From: Salarchaeum sp. JOR-1
Lineage (GTDB): Archaea; Halobacteriota; Halobacteria; Halobacteriales; Halobacteriaceae
Assembly: GCF_007833275.1 (NCBI RefSeq)
Contig: NZ_CP042241.1
Location: 1-64,000 of the forward strand
Direction: 5' to 3'
DNA length: 64,000 bases
Shown here: positions 19,977 through 28,847 of the stretch, in pieces
How positions within the stretch are numbered: the stretch's first letter is position 1
How the letters are laid out: each line of letters starts with the position of its first letter
The notes under the pieces: model-generated
What the model saw: only the letters and a program-made list of their open reading frames with translations
Database searches by the model: none
Told to the model about the DNA's origin: nothing
Position numbers and translations under genes: made by a program

Positions 19977-20314
19977 ATGTCGTCGCCCTGTCCGTGCGCT
20001 GATCGCCGGGAAGCGTCTGTTTCGTGCTCGGACAGCTGGTCAATCGCGTCGCGGACGACGTGGTCGAGATCCTCCTTGAAGTCGGATACGTCGTCGTCGA
20101 TGTCTTCCTGCTGTTTCAGCCGCTCGAGTTCGTCTTCTAGGGCCTGCAATTGCTGCCCTAATTGTTCGATTTCCTCCTCCGAGAGTGTTCCCGATTCCAT
20201 CCGACGGACGGCTTCTCGTTCGAGGGCCTCAACCAGCAGTTCGATAACAGTTATAACCAGTGCTGTCAGGCCACCTTGGATATCCTCGGCGTCGTCATCA
20301 AGAGCCAGTTCCAT
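19973..20314 (-). CDS. gvpK: Gas vesicle protein GvpK
   Basis: 113 residues, the usual length. The conserved block [27 protein letters not shown] (residues about 14-40) and [20 protein letters not shown] mark the family. GvpK is a required accessory protein for vesicle formation. It follows gvpJ after 2 nt and overlaps gvpL by 4 nt. Confidence 0.93.
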   Translation of the reverse strand: MELALDDDAEDIQGGLTALVITVIELLVEALEREAVRRMESGTLSEEEIEQLGQQLQALEDELERLKQQEDIDDDVSDFKEDLDHVVRDAIDQLSEHETDASRRSAHGQGDDI

Positions 20315-20316
20315 AT

Positions 20317-20667
20317 TTAGTCACTCTGCTCCGACGATGAGGGTGCTGTCGGCGAGGGGCCATCCGACGGGGGGGTTGTAGATTCAGTCTCTGACGAGGA
20401 CCCCGTCTCAGCGTCGGACTCGGATGGGTCTGATGAGATATTCGCAGCAGATTCAACCTGCTCCATATCTGTGCCGGTCGGGAATTCGAGCCCGTATTCA
20501 GCCGCTGTTTCGAAAGAAGCAATCGCGGCCCGCAGCTCGATCCCAAGCAGTTCCGTATCGCCAACGCTGACGACGACATCGGCGTTGACGACGACCCCCT
20601 TATCCAACAGCATCTCCAGCATCTCGGCGAGATCGCCCTGCGAGCGCGTCGGTTTGGGGTCACTCAT
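20317..20667 (-). CDS. gvpJ: Gas vesicle protein GvpJ
   Basis: 116 residues from ATG 20667 ([10 protein letters not shown]), chosen because the longer frame adds a non-conserved Arg/Pro leader and because this start gives the 8-nt overlap with gvpI seen elsewhere in the cluster. The N-terminal 70 residues are GvpA-like ([39 protein letters not shown]); the C-terminal tail is acidic, Ser/Pro-rich and probably disordered. It is a minor structural or tip protein of the vesicle. Confidence 0.92.
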   Translation of the reverse strand: MSDPKPTRSQGDLAEMLEMLLDKGVVVNADVVVSVGDTELLGIELRAAIASFETAAEYGLEFPTGTDMEQVESAANISSDPSESDAETGSSSETESTTPPSDGPSPTAPSSSEQSD

Positions 20668-21091
20668 CGGTTTGGTCCCCGCCGGCGTCACGGTCTGATG
20701 GAGTCGTGGAGGCCTCCGAAGCACTAGCGGACTCCGCGGTGTCGCTTGTTGTTTGCTGGTGGAGACGCTGTCCGTATAAGCGCTCGCGGCCTACCATATC
20801 CGAGTATTTCGGAGTTTTCGGAACGGTCGAGTGAGAGTTCCGAGCCGCATTTTCCGCGTTCGTCTTCTGCGGCGGCATCGTTGAGTGTGCTGTTGGATTC
20901 TCGACGCCGTCCTCATCATCATTTGTATCGTCACGTCGGGCTTCCGACTGCTTCCGGTTGCGCTTCCGCCGTTGGGCGAGTTTTTCCCGCTGTTGGAGCA
21001 ACTTCCGGCGGGCTTTGTCCCGATTGATCTGGGCTTTGACCCGTGCTTGTTGTGCTTTCTGCTCGTGTTGTTGCTGTTGTTTGTCACTCAT
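20660..21091 (-). CDS. gvpI: Gas vesicle protein GvpI
   Basis: 143 residues from ATG 21091 (MSDKQQQQ). It is the unusual basic member of the haloarchaeal gvp set: a Gln/Lys/Arg-rich N-terminal helix (HEQKAQQARVKAQINRDKA), then a disordered, Thr/Ser-rich C-terminal half. Basic proteins are rare in haloarchaea; GvpI is known to interact with GvpH and to influence vesicle length. It overlaps gvpH by 8 nt and gvpJ by 8 nt. Confidence 0.9.
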   Translation of the reverse strand: MSDKQQQQHEQKAQQARVKAQINRDKARRKLLQQREKLAQRRKRNRKQSEARRDDTNDDEDGVENPTAHSTMPPQKTNAENAARNSHSTVPKTPKYSDMVGRERLYGQRLHQQTTSDTAESASASEASTTPSDRDAGGDQTDE

Positions 21092-21650
21092 TGGTCGTCC
21101 CTCCATTGGAGTCCGATTCGCGCGAGACGCGAATTTCGAGTACCTGGTTATTGATGGTCATATCAGTGATTGTCATCTCGGACTGGTCAAGCGGAATCCG
21201 CTTCACCTCGTTCTCATTGATCCGGAGGATCAGGGCTGGCTCATCAGCATCGAGGTCAACATCTACGTCATCCTCATCAGCCACGCCAGGCAAATCCGCG
21301 ATCACGACGAGTTCGTCGTCACTCGGCCCCTCACGGGTTTCGATAGGTACCGAATCCTCTGTCGCTCGCTGGTGACGCGATCGCCGTTCGTGCGACCGAT
21401 GCGGTGATGACCTCGTAGTCGATGATTGATTACGTTGTCCCAGCCCGATGGAAACATCGTAATTGTAATCGATACGGCTTGTTCCGCGGTCAATCTGGCC
21501 TGACCCACGGCGGTGGCCCGCTTCCTCCTCGTCGATCTCGGCGAGTGTCTCAAGAAGGGTACGCAGCTGGTCAAGCAGACCCGTCGGCTGGGTAGATGTA
21601 TTGTCGCGCTCGTCGTCGGATGTATCGTCGTTGTTTTTGTTGGGTGGCAT
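21084..21650 (-). CDS. gvpH: Gas vesicle protein GvpH (Hsp20-like domain)
   Basis: 188 residues. The C-terminal half (about 105-185) is a small heat-shock (alpha-crystallin) type domain: DDELVVIADLPGVADEDDVD, LILRINENEVKRIPL and NNQVLEIRVSRE. The N-terminal half is polar and probably disordered. GvpH is thought to chaperone GvpI and other aggregation-prone Gvp proteins. Its ATG shares bases with the stop of gvpG, and its end overlaps gvpI. Confidence 0.92.
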   Translation of the reverse strand: MPPNKNNDDTSDDERDNTSTQPTGLLDQLRTLLETLAEIDEEEAGHRRGSGQIDRGTSRIDYNYDVSIGLGQRNQSSTTRSSPHRSHERRSRHQRATEDSVPIETREGPSDDELVVIADLPGVADEDDVDVDLDADEPALILRINENEVKRIPLDQSEMTITDMTINNQVLEIRVSRESDSNGGTTNE

Positions 21651-21901
21651 TATTGTTTGACCTCCATGCGGCCGCGCATTTGTTCTTGGATCTGTTGCGC
21701 CGTTTCGAGTTGTGTCTCAAGCTCTTGCTTGCGCTGCTGGTATTCCTCTTCGGACCGCTCACCAATCTCATAGAGGAGGCGGTTCTCCTTGATGTCGTCC
21801 TGAATTGCGTCGGTATCGTACATTTCATCCAGTGCCATCGTATGCAGGATATCCAGCAGCGAGAGAAACGGTTTCACCAACAGGTCGTCCACGAGGAACA
21901 T
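21650..21901 (-). CDS. gvpG: Gas vesicle protein GvpG
   Basis: 83 residues, the usual size. The N-terminal MFLVDDLLVKPFLSLLDILH is an amphipathic or hydrophobic helix, followed by a charged coiled coil (ERSEEEYQQRKQELETQLET). GvpG is one of the accessory proteins required early in vesicle formation, working with GvpF and GvpL. It lies 3 nt after gvpF and abuts gvpH. Confidence 0.93.
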   Translation of the reverse strand: MFLVDDLLVKPFLSLLDILHTMALDEMYDTDAIQDDIKENRLLYEIGERSEEEYQQRKQELETQLETAQQIQEQMRGRMEVKQ

Positions 21902-21904
21902 GCA

Positions 21905-22546
21905 TTATCGCCCTCCTTGTTGTTCGGCCCCGATATGGATATCCACAAAGTTGTATGGGGGCCATGGGCCCGTGTACTTGATGGTCAACTCGTCGTCGTA
22001 CTCTGCTTCAATCTCGTCAATCGCGGCATCGAAGGCGTCACGTTGGTCGCGGTCCACGAGGTACGACTTGTTGACGATCAAGCGGTCCGTGAAGAGATCG
22101 TTCTCTGTCTCGTTGATGCTCAACTCTGTCAGTCGATCTGTGACGGTTGCTTGGATGTCTTCCTGAGGGATCGTATCGTCAGCAGGCGCGAGTATCTTCA
22201 CCCCGAGTTCAACGGTTCCCTCAATATCGTTGAGCGTACTGCGCAACGCGCGTCGTGCGCCCCGTAGGACGCCTTTGATCGTGCGCTCGTTTTTGAACGC
22301 CATCCCGAAACTCATCGGCACGACCGTGCGTCCACCATCGTACTCCAACACGTGTTGGAGGACAGTATTATGCGCCTCCACGTCCTCGTCGGTGCGGTCG
22401 GGTTCAGTCGTGTCGATGTCGGACACGACCGCGGAGAAGTTCTTGTAATCGACCGTGTAAATCTGGTCTGCGCCAGCGACGCCTTCGACATCTAATTCGA
22501 GGTCTTCCTGTTCAATGATGCCGTACGTGTATAGGTTCTCACTCAT
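21905..22546 (-). CDS. gvpF: Gas vesicle protein GvpF
   Basis: 213 residues from ATG 22546 (MSENLYTYGIIEQEDLELDV), the conserved family start; the ATG three codons upstream is not conserved. The GvpL/F fold is shown by LYTYGIIEQ, RTVVPMSFGMAFK, RGARRALRSTLNDIEGTVEL and the C-terminal YTGPWPPYNFVDIHIGAE. GvpF is known to bind GvpA and to help start vesicle assembly. It overlaps gvpE by 8 nt. Confidence 0.94.
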   Translation of the reverse strand: MSENLYTYGIIEQEDLELDVEGVAGADQIYTVDYKNFSAVVSDIDTTEPDRTDEDVEAHNTVLQHVLEYDGGRTVVPMSFGMAFKNERTIKGVLRGARRALRSTLNDIEGTVELGVKILAPADDTIPQEDIQATVTDRLTELSINETENDLFTDRLIVNKSYLVDRDQRDAFDAAIDEIEAEYDDELTIKYTGPWPPYNFVDIHIGAEQQGGR

Positions 22547-23120
22547 CGATCTCACTCCGGTGGGATTGGGATTGTGACTGATTGGCGTTGCAATCGGTCA
22601 GGACTTCCTTGAGAACGACCGAAAACAGCAGCAACTGCTCGGCCGCATGGTCTACTCGGGTTAATGCTACGTCAGGATCGGAAAGGCGATACACTTTGCG
22701 CTTGCTCAATTTTTGCATTTCAAGAATACCGTCGTCCGCAAGGTCACTTAAATGCGGATATACTGTACCCGGACTCAGGTCTGTCCCAAACAATCGCCGA
22801 ATATCTTGTAACAGGTCTTTGCCGCAGGCTCCATCGCGCACAGCGATTAAGAGGAGGAGAATCGCGTCGATGTGTTCGGTAACGATTTCATCACTGATCG
22901 TGTGCAGCTGGTCATTGTCAACCCACCCGTCTATCGGAGCGACCGCGTCATCAGTCAGCGGCGTATCCGTGTACCGTTGCGCCGCTCCTTCATCATGCGG
23001 CTGGTCTTCGTGAGCTGACGTACCGTCGGAGTCGATCATCGATTCGAGATCGGATACTGTGAGCGAGAGTGCGGTGTCGGCGTCGATGTCCGCGGTGAGT
23101 TCCTCCAGCAGGTCGTCCAT
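22539..23120 (-). CDS. gvpE: Gas vesicle gene activator GvpE
   Basis: 193 residues, against about 190 in Halobacterium. The central winged-helix part (HIDAILLLLIAVRDGACGKD, DLSPGTVYPHLSDLADDGIL) is PadR-like, and a C-terminal leucine-rich helix (HAAEQLLLFSVVLKEVL) suits dimer formation. GvpE activates gvpA, gvpD and gvpF promoters by binding an upstream sequence of two TGAAAC-type boxes; such boxes lie before gvpA here. GvpD antagonises it. The gene follows gvpD after 2 nt. A paralogue is found at 13756-14172. Confidence 0.93.
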   Translation of the reverse strand: MDDLLEELTADIDADTALSLTVSDLESMIDSDGTSAHEDQPHDEGAAQRYTDTPLTDDAVAPIDGWVDNDQLHTISDEIVTEHIDAILLLLIAVRDGACGKDLLQDIRRLFGTDLSPGTVYPHLSDLADDGILEMQKLSKRKVYRLSDPDVALTRVDHAAEQLLLFSVVLKEVLTDCNANQSQSQSHRSEIDE

Positions 23121-23122
23121 TG

Positions 23123-24733
23123 TTAGACCATCTCCGTGAGCGTGATCTTGGGGATCGACTCTGACTGGCTGATGCCGATACCGAGCAGAGGCGTCAACGG
23201 GTTTTCGCCATACAGGATGATGGCGTCACTGGACCGTTCCAGCCGGAAGTGCATATCGGCAACCCGATCCGCTCGCGTGCGGAGTTCAGTACCTGGCTTG
23301 GTGATGAGGAGTGCCAGATCGTTGTGGAGAGCGACATAATTCGCAAAGTCACCCAGCCGGGTTTCGAACGCCTCCTGCGCCGTGTCCATGCTGATCACGT
23401 GTAATAACGGGTTTTCACTTTCTTCTCGCACCTGTTCAACGTAGGCCATGTATGGCTCGTACGCGAGTTGCCCGCCTTCTATGGGTGACTCAAGATCCTC
23501 ATCGGTCGGGTTCGACTGGCCACCTCCTGTACCTGCATCCATCGAACGTGGCTCATCGGCCTGCTCATCTGTCTTATCTGCCGGCGTCGCTTCATCGGCG
23601 GGTGTGGTTGCCGTTGTCATCTCAGAATCGGACGTATCGGTGTCCAGTTGGTCGTACCGATCTGCATCGTCAGAGGGACCGGCGTATGTTTCGAAAATAT
23701 GGCAGTAGGTATTGAAGACCTGGGGAGAGAGCACCGTATTGAGATCGTTGTGGAGTAAGCCGGGGCTGCCCTCCCGAGGCGGGACAACCGCAACGCCCAT
23801 CTCCTGAGCAAGGAAGTTACGAATCGCCGGGAGCGTCAACACGCTCCACGCGTCACGAGAGAGATCAGGCCCAAGGTCGAGATGAACGACGCTGCCGCGG
23901 TTATAGCCTCCCGAGAGGATACGGTCAAGATCACGGATGCCAGTCGAGAATTTCGCCTTCGAATTTGCCAGGGGATCCCACGTGCCATTCCCGGTTCCTG
24001 TTCGGAGGGTTGGTAATTCGACTGGCGTGATCGCTTGGAACTTGCCGTCGGCAAGTGTAAACGGCTGTAAGCGGTTGCTGATTCGAACACCCCGAAGCTT
24101 TTCCAAGCGAAGATGCCGACGCGTTCGGCCGCGGTCGTCCTCTTCAACATCAAGGGTGACGACACCATCGACGATGTATCCAAGCGATGAGGACTCCGCT
24201 GTTTCTGACACCAACATCAAACGAATGTTCTCTTCGCGGGCAAGAACGACCAGTTGATTCGTCACTGTCTCGATGTCGGGGGGGTCGTCGTGGCGCGTCG
24301 CCAAGTACTCGTAGATGAGTTCCCAGCTATCGAATGCGATTGTGAGTTGCGTGGTCGCGGCGTTGATCTCTTGGATCCATTCGAGTAACGAATCCAGATC
24401 GAGTTTCTCGAATGGCACGTCTACGTCCAGTGGGAGTTCGAATGGGTCTTGGGAGAGGTCAAGAATCGCGGTTGTGTCAAGTGAGGAGTGATCGTCGAAG
24501 TACATCTCGTGAACCGTCTCCTGATCAACGCGTGTGGACACGTAGAGGACATCCCCATCCCGGTTCAACACATCGAGACCGCGGATCGTAAACAAGGTTT
24601 TGCCCGTGCCTGGTGCACCGTTGACGAGGAGCGTTTGCCCGGTGTCACCCGTGAAAAACTGGCTAATCTCACGTGGGAACAGCGCGAGCCCGGTGTGGTC
24701 TGTGGGCGGTTGAGCTGGGCTGGATGAACTCAT
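23123..24733 (-). CDS. gvpD: Gas vesicle gene repressor GvpD
   Basis: 536 residues when started at ATG 24733 ([11 protein letters not shown]), preceded by a GGAGG ribosome-binding site and equal to the known GvpD length; the ATG at 24769 would add 12 unconserved residues. It is a RecA-superfamily ATPase (KaiC/GvpD/RAD55): Walker [12 protein letters not shown] at about residue 38, and a degenerate second half ([17 protein letters not shown]). An acidic, Thr-rich linker occupies about 345-410. GvpD reduces GvpE activity and amount; its P-loop and arginine-rich patches are needed in Halobacterium and Haloferax. Here [19 protein letters not shown] is a candidate basic patch. Confidence 0.93.
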   Translation of the reverse strand: MSSSSPAQPPTDHTGLALFPREISQFFTGDTGQTLLVNGAPGTGKTLFTIRGLDVLNRDGDVLYVSTRVDQETVHEMYFDDHSSLDTTAILDLSQDPFELPLDVDVPFEKLDLDSLLEWIQEINAATTQLTIAFDSWELIYEYLATRHDDPPDIETVTNQLVVLAREENIRLMLVSETAESSSLGYIVDGVVTLDVEEDDRGRTRRHLRLEKLRGVRISNRLQPFTLADGKFQAITPVELPTLRTGTGNGTWDPLANSKAKFSTGIRDLDRILSGGYNRGSVVHLDLGPDLSRDAWSVLTLPAIRNFLAQEMGVAVVPPREGSPGLLHNDLNTVLSPQVFNTYCHIFETYAGPSDDADRYDQLDTDTSDSEMTTATTPADEATPADKTDEQADEPRSMDAGTGGGQSNPTDEDLESPIEGGQLAYEPYMAYVEQVREESENPLLHVISMDTAQEAFETRLGDFANYVALHNDLALLITKPGTELRTRADRVADMHFRLERSSDAIILYGENPLTPLLGIGISQSESIPKITLTEMV

Positions 24734-24812
24734 TACTTTCCTCCAGTCGGTGGCGATAGAGTACCTCAACTAATCGGTGAGGCTTTCTTCGCGTAACGAC
24801 TGCATAGGGGAC

Positions 24813-24818
24813 TTTATA
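24813..24818 (-). promoter_or_regulatory. TATA box of gvpD
   Basis: TATAAA on the minus strand, in GAATATAAAGT, about 80 bp upstream of the gvpD ATG. Transcription would start about 25 bp downstream, giving a leader of roughly 50 nt that contains the GGAGG site. It lies back to back with the gvpA promoter, so both share the intervening control region. Confidence 0.6.
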
Positions 24819-24854
24819 TTCTCCTTACTTAGAGGTGCGACTCATTACAGGGGG

Positions 24855-24901
24855 TGAAACGGTTGATGAAACGGCTGATGAAACGGCTACTGAAACTATA
24901 C
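24855..24901 (+). promoter_or_regulatory. GvpE-type upstream activating array and core promoter of gvpA
   Basis: TGAAACGG occurs at 24855, 24867 and 24879, and TGAAACTA at 24891, each exactly 12 bp apart. The known GvpE site is two such 8-bp boxes separated by 4 bp, so this array offers three overlapping two-box sites, with the last box running into the BRE/TATA region (TGAAACTATACA). The start of transcription expected about 27 bp later leaves a leader of some 30 nt before the gvpA ATG at 24957. Confidence 0.75.
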
Positions 24902-24956
24902 ACACCATTTTGTAACAACCGAGTACAGTTAGAGATGGGTTCACCCCAGATCATCA

Positions 24957-25187
24957 ATGGCGCAGCCAGATTCCTCAAGCTTGGCAGAAGTCCTTGATCG
25001 CGTACTGGACAAAGGTGTCGTCGTGGACGTGTGGGCTCGCGTGTCGCTTGTCGGCATCGAGATCCTGACCGTCGAGGCGCGGGTCGTCGCCGCCTCGGTG
25101 GACACCTTCCTCCACTACGCAGAAGAAATCGCCAAGATCGAACAAGCCGAACTTACCGCCGGCGCCGAGGCGGCACCCGAGGCCTAA
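24957..25187 (+). CDS. gvpA: Major gas vesicle structural protein GvpA
   Basis: 76 residues, the canonical length. The sequence has the highly conserved core [40 protein letters not shown] and [15 protein letters not shown]: a helix-beta-beta-helix that polymerises into the ribbed vesicle wall. It is first of gvpACNO and divergent from gvpD. An inverted repeat at its stop codon may end most transcripts, which fits the large excess of GvpA over GvpC known in other haloarchaea. Confidence 0.98.
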   Translation: MAQPDSSSLAEVLDRVLDKGVVVDVWARVSLVGIEILTVEARVVAASVDTFLHYAEEIAKIEQAELTAGAEAAPEA

Positions 25188-25200
25188 CCTAGGCTTCCCC
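25182..25200 (+). terminator. Inverted repeat at the gvpA stop codon, candidate partial terminator
   Basis: GCCTA (25182-25186) and TAGGC (25190-25194) form an inverted repeat spanning the TAA stop, followed by a pyrimidine run CTTCCCCCTTC. Monocistronic gvpA transcripts are common in haloarchaea, and this is the natural place for such an end. The stem is only 5 bp, so the assignment is tentative. Confidence 0.4.
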
Positions 25201-25274
25201 CTTCGGCACGGCATAAGAGAGGTGAATAGCTTGCAAACTACCATTAACACCCTTCTCGGGTACACAGTAATCCC

Positions 25275-26423
25275 ATGAGTGTCACAGACAAACGCGACGA
25301 GATGAGAACGGCCCGCGAGGAATTCGCGGAGGCACAGTCCGAATTCGAATCATACGCTGACGAGTTTGCAGCTGATGTCGCGGCACAACAAAACGAGATT
25401 AATAACCTCGTTGATGAGATCGGCGACTTTCAGGCGGAGATGACCAGTACGACAGATGCGTTTCACACATATAGTGACGAGTTTGCCGCTGAGGTTGACC
25501 AGCTCCGTGCCGATATTGACGCCCAGCGGGACGTAATCCGTGAACTCCAGGACGCATTCGAGGCGTATGCTGACACCTTCGCTACAGATGTCGCAGCCAA
25601 ACAAGATATCGGCGAGCTCCTGGCTGCGATTGAGGCGCTCCGAACGGAAATGAACACAACTCACGAGACGTTCGACGCATACACAGAGGATTTCGCAGCC
25701 GATGTCGCTGCGCTCCGCGATATCTCTGATCTGGTTGCAGCAATCAACGACCTGCGAGAGGAATTCATCGCCGTACACGACGCGTTTGACGACTACGCTG
25801 CTGACTTCGATGCCGAGATCAACCAGTTCCACGCTGCCACCGCGGATCAACGCGAGAGCTTCGACGCTACCGCCGACGCCTTCGAAGAGTACCGAGAGGA
25901 GTTCCATGGCGAAGAGGTAGAAGCACTACTCGAGGCGATCGATGACTTCCAACAGGAGATCGGCGACTTCCGAGCGGAGTTCGAAGCGACTGAGGACGCC
26001 TTTGCTGCCTTCACTCGTGACTTCTACGGCGACGAAATTACGGCTGAAACAGTCACCACTGAAACGGAAGCCGAACCCGTCGAGACTGATGCGGACGTAG
26101 ATGCGGAAGCAGAGGCCCCTCCAGACGAAGCTAGCAGCGAATCCGTCGATACCGCGGACGAAGAGACCGAGCCGGTTGAAGTTGAAACGACGGCTCCGGA
26201 AGCAGAAAGTAGTCCTATGGACGCGACAGACGAAGCTGAAGAGGAGGAAGCAGAGGAAGAGACAGGGGAAGAAGCGCCGGAAGACATGATTAAGTGTCGG
26301 GTCTGTGGCGAATACTATCAGGCGATCACTGAACCCCATCTCCAGACGCACGATATGACGATTCAGGAGTACCGTGACGAATTCGGTGAGAACGTCCCGC
26401 TTCGGCCGGATGATCAAGCATGA
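25275..26423 (+). CDS. gvpC: Gas vesicle outer-surface protein GvpC
   Basis: 382 residues. About seven related 30-40-residue repeats occupy residues 15-250, each ending in a variant of AYxxDFAADVAA with a preceding FxxxxDAF motif (for example DAFEAYADTFATDVAA). They bind along the outside of the vesicle wall and stiffen it. A very acidic linker (about 255-335) follows, then a C-terminal CRVCGEYYQAITEPHLQTHD segment whose C-x2-C and H-x3-H pattern could bind zinc. The last part resembles Ros/MucR-like zinc-finger tails. Its stop overlaps the gvpN start by 4 nt. Confidence 0.95.
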   Translation: MSVTDKRDEMRTAREEFAEAQSEFESYADEFAADVAAQQNEINNLVDEIGDFQAEMTSTTDAFHTYSDEFAAEVDQLRADIDAQRDVIRELQDAFEAYADTFATDVAAKQDIGELLAAIEALRTEMNTTHETFDAYTEDFAADVAALRDISDLVAAINDLREEFIAVHDAFDDYAADFDAEINQFHAATADQRESFDATADAFEEYREEFHGEEVEALLEAIDDFQQEIGDFRAEFEATEDAFAAFTRDFYGDEITAETVTTETEAEPVETDADVDAEAEAPPDEASSESVDTADEETEPVEVETTAPEAESSPMDATDEAEEEEAEEETGEEAPEDMIKCRVCGEYYQAITEPHLQTHDMTIQEYRDEFGENVPLRPDDQA

Positions 26424-27463
26424 CAGACGGGTCCCGGAAACGCAAAGTACGCGGCTCCCAGATTCGCTCCTCACACGAGGAGAAGCAACAGCAGCGAACG
26501 CAGCATCGGGAGGACAAGGAACTCGAACGACTCGACAAGCAACATGACGGTCGTAGTCGAGAGCCACCGACTGACCGTGAGGGGGGGTTTACCCCTGAGG
26601 AACAGCCGTTTATCGAGACGGAGGCAGTCAAGCAAGTCCAAACGCGAATGGAACGGTGGCTCGATGTTGGGCGGCCTGTCCACGTGATCGGCCCCACCGG
26701 CTCTGGCAAAACCTCGCTGGCGATGCACGTCGCACGGGAGCGCGACCGGCCCGTGGTCTGGATCAATGGCGACGCCGAGCTCACGACAAGCGACCTCGTT
26801 GGCGAATACGCCGAAAAGGAGCGAATCTCGGAACGAGACCAATTCATCCACAACGTTGTCAAAAGCAAGGATATCATCCGGGATCGGTGGGTAGACAATC
26901 CGCTGACACTCGCCGTGCAAGAGGGCGCGACACTCGTCTATAACGAGTTTTCCCGCACCAAGCCGGTAGCGAACAACGTGCTATTATCGGTCTTCGAAGA
27001 AGGTGTGCTTGAGTTACCAGGGAAACGTGGCGAATCGCGCTACGTCGATGTCCATCCCGAGTTTCGAGCAATCTTAACCTCGAACTCTGTCGAGTATGCT
27101 GGTGTCCACGAGCCGCAAGACGCGCTACTTGACCGTCTCATCGGTATCCACATGGATTTCTACGACCTCGAGACGGAGATCGAGATCGTTCAAGCCCATG
27201 TGGAGGAACCTGACGGTACGGAGATCGACCAGATTGTGCGAGTAATACGCGAACTGCGCGAGGAGCTTGATATCACTGTCGGCACGCGGGCCGCAATCAT
27301 GGCCGCTGAAGGGGCGACTACCGTTGACACGCTTGACCAGGCGACCTTAGCCGACATCTGCACGGACGTGCTGGCCTCAAAAGTCGCCCAACGGAGTGAT
27401 GTCCACGACTTACGAAATAATATCGAGGCTACACTTGACGAGATGGGAGCCAGTCATTCTTAA
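26420..27463 (+). CDS. gvpN: Gas vesicle protein GvpN (AAA ATPase, MoxR-like)
   Basis: 347 residues. A charged N-terminal extension of about 65 residues precedes the AAA core: Walker [12 protein letters not shown] at about 93, [19 protein letters not shown] typical of GvpN, a Walker B-like region [10 protein letters not shown] and a sensor in [10 protein letters not shown]. GvpN is an ATPase of the MoxR group needed for vesicles to grow to full size. It is translationally coupled to gvpC by ATGA. Confidence 0.95.
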   Translation: MTDGSRKRKVRGSQIRSSHEEKQQQRTQHREDKELERLDKQHDGRSREPPTDREGGFTPEEQPFIETEAVKQVQTRMERWLDVGRPVHVIGPTGSGKTSLAMHVARERDRPVVWINGDAELTTSDLVGEYAEKERISERDQFIHNVVKSKDIIRDRWVDNPLTLAVQEGATLVYNEFSRTKPVANNVLLSVFEEGVLELPGKRGESRYVDVHPEFRAILTSNSVEYAGVHEPQDALLDRLIGIHMDFYDLETEIEIVQAHVEEPDGTEIDQIVRVIRELREELDITVGTRAAIMAAEGATTVDTLDQATLADICTDVLASKVAQRSDVHDLRNNIEATLDEMGASHS

Positions 27464-27486
27464 GACTCGGCTCCCCAGATAGAAGC

Positions 27487-27918
27487 ATGGCAGACCCAGC
27501 AAACGACCAATCAGGTTACGACAACGAGAGCGAACGCACCGAGGTGCCGTCCTCTCCCGACAGAGAGGAAGCGTCAGCACCAGCAGACGCCAACGACGGC
27601 GGCACCGATCAAGATACGACGGGCGACGAAGATATCTCATCATCAACGAGTGAGACACTCACTCTTGTCGATGCTCAAAATCGGGCACAGGAGGCAGCGG
27701 AAGAGCTATTAGACCACAAATTCGAGGGAATTATCAAAGCGGAGACAGCGGATGGTGACGGCTGGCGGACGGTCGTCGAAGTCGTTGAACGGAGTGCTGT
27801 CCCTGACACACAAGATATTATTGGCCGCTACGAAATCATGCTTGATGCGGCCGGGGAGGTTACCGGCTACGAACTCCTTGAACGGTATCGACGTAACGAT
27901 ATGAAAGAAGAGCTGTAG
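27487..27918 (+). CDS. gvpO: Gas vesicle protein GvpO
   Basis: 143 residues. The N-terminal half is acidic and disordered; the C-terminal half (about 60-140) is the GvpO domain with [20 protein letters not shown] and [20 protein letters not shown]. GvpO is essential for vesicle formation and influences gvpA expression in Halobacterium. It ends the gvpACNO unit, 23 nt after gvpN. Confidence 0.94.
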   Translation: MADPANDQSGYDNESERTEVPSSPDREEASAPADANDGGTDQDTTGDEDISSSTSETLTLVDAQNRAQEAAEELLDHKFEGIIKAETADGDGWRTVVEVVERSAVPDTQDIIGRYEIMLDAAGEVTGYELLERYRRNDMKEEL

Positions 27919-27940
27919 CGGTACAGAGAATGCAACAGAC

Positions 27941-28702
27941 ATGGCCTATCGGTTGACTGTGGCAAATGAGAAAGGCGGTGTGGGGAAAACGACGACTGCA
28001 ATTAATGTTGCTGGAGCCCTTGCTGACCGTGGGCATGAGGTTCTATTTGTTGATCTTGATGCGCAGGGAAATGGAACGATCGGACTTGATCTCGACACAG
28101 CGTATACCGACGACGAACTTTCCCTGTATGATATCCTCATAGATCTGGACGAGCAACAGAAGATTGATGCGGTGATACGCTCGGACGAAGAATTCGATGT
28201 GCTCCCTTCTCACGTTGATATGTTTAATGCTGAGTCTGAGCTGCAAACAGCGATGCGTGGGCGTGAACGGCTATGGATGGCCTTAGATGAGCTTGACGCC
28301 GAATATGCCTATGTCATCGTTGATGCGCCCCCATCGTTGGGATTACTTACAGATAATGCACTCCTTGCCTGCCGGAATGTTCTCATCCCAGCCCTCCCTG
28401 AAGAGGCGTCCCAGCATGCACTGAATATCCTGTTGAGCCATATTGATACACTGGAAGATGGATATGGCGTTGACATTAATATAGTCGGGCTCGTCGCTAA
28501 CAGAATCGAGGTGGATGGCGAAACTGACCGGATGCTGGAGTGGTTTGCCGATCAGTATGGGTCACTCCCAATCTGGAAGATCCGGAATCGAGTTGTGCTC
28601 AAGCGTGCATGGGCGAATGGAACATCAGTGTTCGCTCATTCGGAAACAACGGATATGAAGGAGCGATTTCATACTATCGCTGCTCATCTCGAACAGGGAT
28701 AG
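27941..28702 (+). CDS. ParA/Soj-type partition ATPase
   Basis: 253 residues with the deviant Walker A KGGVGKTTT near the N-terminus, VLFVDLDAQGNGTIGLDL, Walker B VIVDAPPSLG and the AEASQ-like PEEASQHALN segment of ParA proteins. No N-terminal HTH is present, so it is a type Ib-like or chromosomal Soj-like ParA. It follows gvpO by 22 nt. ParA-like genes are common on haloarchaeal plasmids; no ParB-like partner is seen in this window. Its codon use is more AT-rich than that of the gvp genes, which suggests a separate origin. Confidence 0.85.
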   Translation: MAYRLTVANEKGGVGKTTTAINVAGALADRGHEVLFVDLDAQGNGTIGLDLDTAYTDDELSLYDILIDLDEQQKIDAVIRSDEEFDVLPSHVDMFNAESELQTAMRGRERLWMALDELDAEYAYVIVDAPPSLGLLTDNALLACRNVLIPALPEEASQHALNILLSHIDTLEDGYGVDINIVGLVANRIEVDGETDRMLEWFADQYGSLPIWKIRNRVVLKRAWANGTSVFAHSETTDMKERFHTIAAHLEQG

Positions 28703-28847
28703 ATAGAGATGATTAGTTGCCACTCTTGAAACACAACTTAGCCACATCGAACGAACACGGGAACTTGTAGAGCTCGCTGGACGATTTGTTCCCGAGTCCG
28801 GCACTGACGTTATGAGAATCCTGCCCGCTTAAGCCCCATGGGTGTGA

